64,000 nt of DNA from Apoderus coryli (taxonomy: Eukaryota > Arthropoda > Insecta > Coleoptera > Attelabidae). The DNA lies in assembly GCA_911728435.2 (NCBI GenBank), contig OU452199.1, positions 10,860,860-10,924,859 of the forward strand, given 5' to 3'. Both the position numbers and the translations under genes were made by a program. Under the pieces are notes generated by a model that saw only the letters and a program-made list of their open reading frames with translations, was not told the DNA's origin and made no database searches. Positions within the stretch are counted from its first letter, which is position 1; each line of letters starts with the position of its first letter. This document shows positions 50,485 to 58,879 of the stretch, in pieces.

Positions 50485-51699
50485 CAGTGGCGGTTGGTCC
50501 ATAAGGGCACGTGGGCACGTGCCCTACCTAAAAAATGAAGTAGAAAAAATAATTTTAGATTTTATACTTCGCATCAGACCAGTGTGATTTCGTTAGAATT
50601 CCCTATAAAATTTTGTATTTGAAGATTTGAATCGAAGACGGTCCTGTCTATGCTATAATCACTCTTGCAGCACGTCTATTCACGGTAATGAAACAGAACG
50701 TAGGTCTTAGTACATATTACGATGCTCTTGGACACAACATTTTTGTGCCTCTATTGTTTTCTTTGCTATCGCTTGCGAAAAACAGAGACAGACAGCATCG
50801 CTACGCTATACGCTAGTAACAGTAGAAATTAAACGCATTTGTGACGTCATATATGGGATGCCACCCTACCCATCAGTCTATACGAATAAAATTTGTGCGT
50901 GTGGTGTTGTTGTTTTTGTTTTCGCGATCTCGCTTTTTAAGTATTATAAAGTGAATGTTTTGATTTTGGACAACTACAATAGTAAAGATGAATTCAATGC
51001 AATAGGTATATGAATGTAAATAGTGTTAAATTAGAATTTGAGGATTGAATTACTATAAAAAAAGTTTTGATGGACACCTGTTGAAAATTTATTTGAAACT
51101 GAAAAATTTGGTGAATATCGAACCGTCTTTCCAAATGAAGATATTAAAACTGTGTGTAATTTATTTCCTAACGTAAATTACTTAAAATTAAAAAACTCTC
51201 GATAATATACGCACGGGACGATTTTCTGAAACACAGTGGGGCCTCTGTTACAAATGTTTATCCAAAAAAATTTAACATCAACATTTAGTGAATCTGCGGA
51301 ATTGCTGACTGTTTTGTGTACTGTCCCTATGACGACTGTAGAAAGCGAAATATGTATCTCTACCCTCAAACGGATCAAAACATTTTTAAGAAACACTATG
51401 GGTCAGGAAAGGTTGTGCGCGTTAGCAATGCTATCTATTGAAAAAAAAACTTGTGAAGTTCATTTCAAATTTTAATGATCAAGTCATCAACCACTTTGCT
51501 GTTCAGAAATCTAGGAGGATGGACTTCACTTACAAACAGTTTTAATGGTCATGGTGAGTCTAGCAAAATGTTATTATCTAGCTACTCTAACTATTTAAAA
51601 AACCTAGCATTTTAATTATTTATTTTGAAAAATGTTGGGTGTTATTGCATTATTTCCACCTTATTGTGCCCCACCTCTTTCAGACCTCACGAGCCACTG
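50485..51699 (+). mobile_element. hAT element nested in the mariner, with 8-bp target duplication
   Basis: The unit starts CAGTGGCGG and ends GCCACTG, and is flanked by GTCAAAAA on both sides (50477-50484 and 51700-51707), a perfect 8-bp hAT target duplication. The subterminal sequence GGGCACGTGGGCACGTGCCC at 50505 is a strong palindromic repeat. The interior retains the C-terminal dimerisation region of a ZMYM/ZBED-related hAT transposase (51090-51475) with no intact catalytic core, so the 1,215-bp copy is non-autonomous. It splits the left inverted repeat of the older mariner. Confidence 0.92.
51090..51475 (+). pseudogene. hAT transposase C-terminal (dimerisation) remnant
   Basis: The clear part is the frame from 51236, containing LLTVLCTVPMTTVESEICIS and then TLKRIKTFLRNTMGQERL followed by ALAMLSIEK. 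This is the hAT C-terminal block known from ZMYM-type proteins (PMTTVSAERCFSTLKRIKT-like). The key S-A-E-R of the block is altered to ESEI. Upstream sequence (TEKFGEYRTVFPNEDIKTV from about 51096) belongs to the same protein but is separated by a stop. The N-terminal zinc finger and catalytic Asp positions are absent. Confidence 0.85.
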
Positions 51700-52017
51700 G
51701 TCAAAAATGAAACAACGGATTGGTGGTTTCGAAATAATGGCACTTCATATATTTTTTCCTCCTATGGGTCATAGTTGCATGCACATATTTCTTAATAGTT
51801 CTAGAAATATTCGAGATATCTTTTGCAACCTTAGTGTGTCACATGAGCGGATAAGCTGTCAAACTTAAGGTTAATATGAAGTTACTCAGCATCCGAGTTG
51901 CGGAGATACAGGGTATTATCAAAATTAATGAGTTCAGAAAAATATGCAATTGTATAACGTATTTTTTAATAAATATAATAATATAATAAATAATCTAGGT
52001 ATCTGTTAATATCAAAC

Positions 52018-52248
52018 TTGGCTTTATTGGAATTATTAAGAATTTTTAAAAATGAAGTAGAATTGGCTGACATGCACTTTTGCTATGGACTACCCAATGG
52101 CAATAATTTAGAGGCAGTCCGAATTTATTACGAAAACGCATTGTTGCGTGCATTGAAAGAGACATTTCGAGCATTTAGTAATTTTCTAATAGCATTACGT
52201 TTCTTTTATTATCGTTTCCCCTTTTGTGCCTTGTTAAACAAAGTTTAA
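52018..52248 (+). pseudogene. Transposase N-terminal helix-turn-helix remnant (DUF4817-like)
   Basis: The frame includes EVELADMHFCYGLPNGNNLE followed by AVRIYYENALLRALKE. It resembles the helix-turn-helix segment (Pfam DUF4817 type) found at the start of one insect mariner-like transposase lineage, typically with MHFIYG..NGNA..A...Y. The frame then changes to unrelated sequence because the rest of the transposase was deleted. It sits between the two inverted-repeat arms of the 50456-52562 element. Confidence 0.65.
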
Positions 52249-52564
52249 TTGATATCCATAGATAGCCAGCTTTATTCTTAAAAATGGCTGCGAATATGAA
52301 AAAATACTAAGAGGTACGTTTTGTTAAAAATTCGATTCAGCATTCCTAGTTTTCTGAACTAATTAATTTTGACATCCTGTATCACCGGAAGCTCAGAAGC
52401 TTCATATTACCCTTAGGTTTGACAGCTTATCCGCTCATGTGACACACTAAGTTTGCAGAAAATATCTCGTCGACTTCTAGAAACATTATAAAAAAGTAGT
52501 GCCCATATTTTGACTCCAACAATACGTGGTTTCATTTTGACCATCAGTTTAGTTACAAACTGTA

Positions 52565-54039
52565 TATAGACCAAATCAAATCAAATCCTACGATTGCTTC
52601 AAACACTTGCTTTAATATTGAAGTTGCTACAGTTTTCATATACAATAAGAGGATATTTCCACGAACTTAACAAGCTGCTAGAGTGCACCTATATTGAAAA
52701 AAAAAACTATATAATCGCTTAAAAACCATAAATAGTAACATTATCCTTTGATACATTTTATAGATACTAAATGTCATATTCAATAACGTTCCCATCCTTT
52801 TCTTTTCATCGGAAAATGCACTAGTTTTAGCACAAGCCCAGATCAATTCTAGAGTATAATCAAATCATATCTGATTGACTTCATTTTTTATTAGACTTTT
52901 CTGCTATAAGAGAAACTATAGTAACTCAGTAGACCCTTACAATATTTAACAAATCGTACCGCAACAGGTCTGTTTTCGCCATGGCCTTCAAATCAGATAT
53001 GGATTGATGCATCTGTCTACAATTGAAGGAAGTTCTGTGATGAGTTTTCTATTTAAATTATTCAAAAAGTACCTCAGAGATGCCATCCAAAATTCACTTA
53101 GATTCTGATCCTACCCTGTAAATTCAGATCTCATGTCAAGTCCATGTAAAGTAGGTACAGCAAATACAACCAATATAGACCAAAAAGTTTTTCATATTAA
53201 TTAATTCAGGGCAAATGTAACACATATGTGTTACCAATAAGACATTATAGTTGTGAATGATGGGTATATATACAGGGGGCTGCCAACACAAATAGACCGG
53301 AAGTGTCCGCTAATTATAAACGCGTTCTCATCAATCACAGTCGCATCTGACATGCATGATGCTTACATGCTGAAGTATCGTATGATTGTCTGATGAACGT
53401 TGAACATTAATTATACCTTCATTTAGATATTCTAATATAATGCGCATTTGGAGACGAGCATTATATTTAGATAAATGAAAATGTATTTTTAGATCAAATA
53501 AATCGTTGAAATGTTTAAATGATAATTTAATATTAAAAAGAGGAGTTGTAGAGTATATGAGTAAGTTGTGGTCCACAAACTTTAGGGCGTTAGATTACCG
53601 TCACTTAATAGGTACGACTTTCTCTGAGAGAGTGATGAGAGTCCTACAGGTATTATCGCCATAATTTTGACTGAGTTAGGCTCAGCGCTAACCTATGGCT
53701 GTGGTGTATGAGTCCTAACTCGTTCCAAATTTCGGATCCACAGCTAGCTTTGAAATATCAAGTGGATATACAATGTAATATTTCTAGCAGTAGTAAAATG
53801 ACTATATAGTAACTATAAATGAGCTGAAAGAACCATAAAATAAGATTAATTTTAAAAGGTGAATAAATTTTGATATAAAGATAACCGCAATTTCAATAAT
53901 CTGGTTAAAATAATCTATACGATGAGTGATAATAATCTATATGATAATTTGCTTTCCCTTAAAACACCTATATTGAAATGAATGCAACATAGTAATTAAA
54001 TATCAAAAAGGATAGTTTATTGATTGCTGAGATTCTATA
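52565..54039. other. Intronic DNA
   Basis: Apart from the transposon-like terminus near 53271, no feature was recognised. The stretch 53600-53760 has more balanced composition (GGCTCAGCGCTAACCTATGG) without an interpretable motif. Confidence 0.4.
53271..53330. mobile_element. Isolated mariner-like terminus
   Basis: TATA|CAGGGGGCTGCCAACAC followed by AAATAGACCGGAAGTG has the look of a Tc1/mariner left end directly after TA. No matching right end was located, so only a fragment can be claimed. Confidence 0.3.
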
Positions 54040-54490
54040 ACAAAAAATTATCTCAGCTTGTAGGGCATCTATATAATTATCCAAAGATAATTGGGTGCGG
54101 AAAGACAACACTGCGCCGCGTGTTCAGTAAGGTGTTAAAAATATGCCAGTTAAAACATACGTCACGTTTTTATTAAAATGGACGCACTCCATTTTATACC
54201 ACCTCTCTGCAAGTAATTACGGATTGGACTTGTTTATACGATGGCATCGTATTTATTACAGTGAAGGTAGGTAATTGGGAATCATTTTAGAGCTTATGGG
54301 CCACGATTATCTCCACTTCGATTTGTTAATGTTTAATGTGTCTTGGGCTTAATAGGCTGTTATAGATCGGTAACGAAAGAGGGTACAACATCAATAACCT
54401 TTAAGAGGTATAACGTGCCTTGATGATATGAAGTAGGACGGGTATATAGCGAAAGCGCGCTTTGCTAATGTTGCCTGTAGATGCTTCATT
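54040..54490. promoter_or_regulatory. Candidate intronic enhancer with homeodomain-type sites
   Basis: A 450-bp patch of higher complexity and GC with no repeat termini. It contains several homeodomain-type cores: ATAATTATCC, GATAATTGGG, TAATTACGGATTGG (TAAT next to GGATTGG) and GGTAGGTAATTGGG. It also contains GC-rich words such as CTGCGCCGCG and GCGAAAGCGCGC. The density of such cores in non-repetitive sequence within a developmental gene intron suggests a regulatory role. This is inference without conservation data. Confidence 0.3.
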
Positions 54491-56019
54491 TAGCTCTAAT
54501 TTTACGTTGTATGAATTATTAGTAGGACCTTTGTGTGTATGTAGCTATACTCTTTCGTTTTTACAAATTAGATAAATATTTAAAAATGCTTTAATTCAAT
54601 TGGCACCTTTCAATAAACTTGAAAGCGTACTACACCTTGCGATCTAGTTGCACACAAGACTGACTTAATACTGCTTATGATATTGCCAAAATATTACAAC
54701 TACTATGTTGTTAATACATATCGCATGCCGAATAATTGCTTTAATTACTTTTTTTTTTCATGTAAACTAAAAAAACTAAATGCATCAAACGAAAATAACA
54801 TAAAATTCAAACTAATAATGTGTATAAGCACACTATTAATAAAGAGTGGCGTAAATTCAATTTTAGTTAAGCAATTAGGTGCAAGTAACAATAATTGTTC
54901 CAAATTGAATTTGGAAGCAAGGGACTCAATTCTAAAGAAATTTTATAATTTCGATACAAATGCCAAAAATTGTCTGTTATTTAAAAGCACTAATATAAAT
55001 TAAGTGGAGCGGCATCGAATTCACGCAGGCCGTTCTAAGCGAGATCCGAACCAATATTCGTTTGTGCATTCAATAATTCATGGAAAGAGGGAAATACTGG
55101 TATTTAAGAACTTTGATGTTTCGTTAAAAAAAACCGACTCGCTTAGGATACGCACCGTAACAGTGGTGCCAAGGCCTATCATCGCTGTTGCTGTCGCGAT
55201 GATTATTCGTTTCAATTTTGATTTGGTTAAAATTGAGTGGATATTTTTTTTATGGTTGAACAAAAGAACGTGTTATTTTTTATGAACATTCAATATATCA
55301 TTTTTTTTTACAAAGTATTTATGATATTGGTCTGTAATAAAACAAAAGAATTCTTGCAAAATTATACCAGGTGGTATATTTTGTGCCCAATAAATATGCC
55401 AATACCTAACCATCCTCGCGTACACTCACCCACCTGTGACCCGGCCAGGTATTACTTTGGCCATCTGAATCAATTAAAAACAACAAAATAATAAAAGAAC
55501 CACCACAATAACAGAAAACAACAACGTCAACAAGTCGACAAGTTTGTGAATAAAATTGTGAATTGCTGGAACTGGAACACGGCACGTAGCGGGAAATATA
55601 AAATCACAACAATTAATTATTGTGTTTTAAATATTAAACATATTACTATGGCATTCTTAAACAAGGATTCGTGGAAGAACAAAATTTAGTTTTACCTACA
55701 AGGTTTTCCACAATTATAAATCTGCTTCCGGGCGTTAGGTATATGTGGGTAATAATATCATAATATGTCCATTGTGCCCTTCATTATAAAGAGCATATCA
55801 AGAAAACAATAGCAATATACCACCCTGAATGAAGTATTCCGTTTTTATTTTGGCACACATGTAAAATAAGCATTTTGAAGATGACCCTTAAAATGTTTCC
55901 TAAATTACGATGACGAGTTATCATAAGTCTAAAGTAGATACGAATTTTATAGCAAAAATACTCTAATTTCAAGATAAAGTATTTTCCACCGTTTTATTGT
56001 GTTGCTATGCTTTTCATGA
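54491..56019. other. Intronic DNA with low-support open frames
   Basis: A 108-codon open frame at 54677-55003 and two shorter ones downstream (55004-55285, 55237-55491) have AT-driven composition and no family resemblance. The 55000-55210 stretch is less AT-rich (GGAGCGGCATCGAATTCACG) and 55380-55470 contains CACCCACCTGTGACCCGGCC. I cannot assign either to a gene or repeat family. Confidence 0.4.
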
Positions 56020-56172
56020 GCATGTGTGGGGATGACATTTGAAATTATAAAATGGAGTTGGCTGGAGTTGAAGGGGTGTAACACAAAATTCAATCAACAA
56101 AATCGACGTGTTTTAGCCGAAAATCGTGCCTACTTCAGATTTCGAGTGATTCTGGGTGGCAATTTCTGATCT
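56020..56172 (-). repeat. Dispersed repeat, copy 2 (transposon terminal region)
   Basis: GATGACATTTGAAATTATAA, AAATCGACGTGTTTTAG, then GGGTGGCAATTT match, in reverse orientation, the copy at 30455-30640. The shared layout with the long inverted repeat of the intact mariner suggests both are eroded mariner arms. No coding content. Confidence 0.6.
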
Positions 56173-56824
56173 TAATGATTTTTCTGAACTTTTAAACTTA
56201 AAAAAATAATAGTACTGGGAAAATGAACTGAAATGTTTATTCTTAGAAACATTTTAAATTTACAAAGCAGCGTATAATCGTCTTATTTCGGTTAATATTC
56301 CAAGTCATATAATCGCTTATGCCTGATCATGTAGATGACATTATTTAATTATTATTAATTGCATTGTAAAAGAACGTTGCTATTGGTGCACTAAAATTAA
56401 TTTTAAATGCATAAGCAAATATTTGTTATGCAAATATCACTAATATACCGTTTTTATGGGTTTTTTGATATGTAAAATTTTCATTGCACTTTTTATATGG
56501 CACAAGGTTGTATTCATGAATAACAAATTTGTATTAAAAAATCTAAAAGCCTAAATGCAGCAATAATCGATGAGTAGAACCCTCGGCGTAAAGTAATATT
56601 AAAGAACTTGTTTTACCAATTTACCAAAACAAGGATTTCAATACCAAAATGCAAGTTTTAAATTCGATAACAGAGATATTTCATTAAAATCACAGTAGTA
56701 CCACAACGAAATTTTCTTACAATTACGATTCTGCGCAATCTGGATACACATAAAAGTGTTTGCTCATTCTCAATATGTGTATGTAGATTTTCATACAATT
56801 AATCATCAATCATTATAAATATCA

Positions 56825-57895
56825 AGGGTGTCCCAAAATTAACGAAAGATTTGAATTTTCCGCCATTTATGCAGTAAAGTGTTGACAAACCTAAAAACAA
56901 AACAAATCGACAGTTTAGGGTTGGTATAAATGGAGCGTTGCACGATAGAACAACTTGTGTCCATTATTGAACAATATTTCAAAAATAATGAAAGCTTGGC
57001 GGCCGCAGTTTCCAAACAAAATATGCTAGTAATAGTGCTGCAACTTCGTCAACTGTGAAGAGATTAATAGAAAAATTCCGGGAGACAGGATCCGTAGGGG
57101 ACGCCAAACACTTTAGTCGTCCAAAAACAAGCCGTTCAAATGTCAATATCGAAGCAGTGCGTGAGATTGTCGGTGCCAATCCAGGAACCTCAATTCGTCA
57201 TCGTGGACAAGAACTGCAAATTGCAAGAAGCTGTCTACAGCGTATACTCACTCAAGATCTGTGCCTCGATGTTTACAAAATTCAATTAACAGAAGAACTG
57301 AAGCCTAATGACCATGCACAGCGAAGAGAGTTTGCAGAATGGATTATTCAGCATCAACAAATGGATGCTGATTTTTCGAGCAAAATCATCCTAAGAGACG
57401 AAGCACATTTTCACCTTGATGGGTTCGTTAATCGCCAAAGCTGCCGCTTTTGGGGTTCTGACACCCACATGTGATTGTTGAAAAACAATTGCATCCACAA
57501 CGTGCCATTGTTTGGTGTGGATTTTGGACTGGAGGCATAATTGGACCATACATTTTTGAAAATGAGGCTGTTTAAGCCGTGACTATTACTGGTGATATCG
57601 CGACATGATAACACAGTTCTTTTTGCCGAAATTAGATGATATTGATGTGGTGGACAACCACTCGTGCATTAAAAGAAGGAGATTCAACGCTGCATCAACA
57701 AAATTTAGCCACATTTATGCAGAATGTCATGGAAAATTTCGACAAACGAGGCCGTGGAGGCCATTTGACCGATGTGTTGTTCCATAAATAACCCTATCCT
57801 ATCTACTTTATGATTCAATAAAAAACTTACAATCAAAAGACTAAAAACTGTGTTTTCTATTTAATTCAAATCATGCGTTAATTTTGGGACACCCT
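56825..57895 (+). mobile_element. Decayed DD41D-type mariner
   Basis: The inverted ends AGGGTGTCCCAAAATTAACG (56825) and its exact reverse complement (57876-57895) bound a 1,071-bp unit. The right side is followed by TA repeats; the left flank CA is not TA, so the duplication has mutated on that side. A plus-strand transposase starts ATGGAGCGTTGC (MERCTIEQLV) at 56931 and continues in another frame at 57055-57474. The last third carries frameshifts, stops and a deletion that removes the second and third catalytic blocks. The element is non-functional. Confidence 0.88.
56931..57786 (+). pseudogene. mariner transposase pseudogene
   Basis: In order: MERCTIEQLVSIIEQYF (DNA-binding start), a frameshift near 57025, then 57055-57474 with KRLIEKFRETGSVGD, NPGTSIRHRGQELQ, LQRILTQDLCLDVYKIQL and IILRDEAHFHLDG, which contains the first catalytic Asp. 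After a stop the other frames give IVWCGFWTGGIIGP and then DMITQFFLPKLDDIDV, joined abruptly to KFRQTRPWRPF, the C-terminal end. The blocks with the second Asp (QQDG) and third Asp (SPDL.PLDFFLW) are missing. The intact relative at 59449 shows what is lost. At least one frameshift, two stops and one internal deletion are visible. Confidence 0.88.
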
Positions 57896-57918
57896 ATATA
57901 TATATATATATATATATT
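57895..57918. repeat. TA dinucleotide microsatellite
   Basis: About eleven uninterrupted TA repeats follow the right end of the mariner at 57895. The array is probably an expansion of the TA target site, or a pre-existing run into which both the mariner and the adjacent SINE inserted. Confidence 0.85.
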
Positions 57919-57920
57919 TA

Positions 57921-58190
57921 TGTGCCACGGTAGTTTAATTGGTAAAACACCTGACCAGCAATCGGAAGATGTGAGTTCAAATCCCACTGCGGTTTCATGA
58001 ATATTAAAATCATTCCTCACCTACAATATCAAATGCACCAAATGACCTAACTTTATACATACCAGGTTCGACGATACGAAAGTTTATATAGTTTATTGGT
58101 TAAAAGCTATGTAGATGCAGCTTGTGCGGCAATGTGGCAAACTTCTTAAGACCAATGCCGACCACATCATTGGCATTGGTTTTAAGGATT
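57921..58190 (+). mobile_element. tRNA-derived SINE
   Basis: The head (57924-57996) has both internal RNA polymerase III boxes: TAGTTTAATTGG (A box, 57931-57942) and GTTCAAATC (B box, 57975-57983). D-arm (GTTT/AAAC) and T-arm (GTGAG/CCCAC with one mismatch) pairings are recognisable. The acceptor stem does not pair properly (GCCACGG against TGCGGTT), and position 33 of the loop is C, not T, so it is not a functional tRNA. The non-tRNA body continues to a strong hairpin ACCAATGCC/GGCATTGGT at 58151-58180. The 3' limit is uncertain. The element is likely transcribed by pol III where intact. Confidence 0.65.
58151..58180. repeat. Hairpin near the SINE 3' end
   Basis: ACCAATGCC (58151-58159) and GGCATTGGT (58172-58180) are exact reverse complements around a 12-nt loop, with partly complementary AAG/TTT extensions. 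It probably belongs to the 3' module of the SINE. Confidence 0.7.
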
Positions 58191-58879
58191 TTGCAATTTT
58201 AAAGTAATACAAAGGCTCACTATATTTTATAAGGGTTCAATTAGTTCATTTTAATGCGTTAAACTAACCAAAAAGGATGACTGAATTTGCACTCAATAAT
58301 AAAAGCAACATAAGGTAGCCATAGGTTGGCGAGACTCTAATGTAAGCAAATCCAAACGCATTCAAAGGTTCGTACAGGCAAACCGTCTGACAGATCTAGT
58401 TGAATACGCCCAATATTGTGAACTTGTTAATAAGGAAACCAAACTATAGATGTATATTCCACCACAAGTCGAGTACAATAAAAACTTTTGAAGAACATCG
58501 TGAAAATTTGTGTTTCCCAGAAACAAAGCAGATATTGCGAAGGCTAATAATATACTTAGTAATCATATTCTGAACATGCTTTGAAAAATCTAAGTTCTTC
58601 GTCAATATCGCAAAATGTTGATCCTCCATCCGTAGTTGTAGTTTTTCCTAAGCTGTTTAACTAGAAGCCAACGTGATCGCCCTCTAAAACAGAATCAACT
58701 TGCATTTTATTCTCAAATTTTCTTGGTCTATAAGCTGGGGGTTGCGACTGAGCTTTATTTTACTTCCAGTTAAATAGATGAAATGGAATAGTTCTCCAAG
58801 TTTAACACTACACTATTAGAACTTTTGGAAATATATATTTTACTATTACTTACTTTTGAAACGCATTATATTTAATATA
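58191..58879. other. Non-coding intronic DNA
   Basis: Between the SINE and the intact mariner I see no coding or repeat signal. Confidence 0.45.

Larger units (their letters stand above)
50456..52562 (+). mobile_element. mariner-type element with DUF4817-like N-terminus, interrupted by a hAT
   Basis: The left end CAGGGTGTAACTAAATTGTT follows TA (50454-50455). The right end, the complement of CAGTTTGTAACTAAACTGAT, is followed by TA (52563-52564). The inverted repeats continue across a hAT inserted at 50485: the left arm resumes at 51708 with TGAAACAACGG and pairs with the right arm to about 51935/52355, including TGTGTCACATGAGCGGATAA. Without the hAT and its duplication the element is about 884 bp. 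The interior keeps only the N-terminal part of a transposase (52018-52248), so this is a non-autonomous deletion derivative. Confidence 0.9.

Noticed and set aside
54677..55003. 108-codon open frame as a possible small protein
   Set aside because: Composition is fully AT-driven (Asn, Lys, Ile, Phe), the start is not in a good context and no family or splice context supports it.
57924..57996. Functional tRNA gene
   Set aside because: The acceptor stem does not pair, the T stem has a mismatch and position 33 is C. The sequence continues as a repeat-like body, so it is a SINE head.
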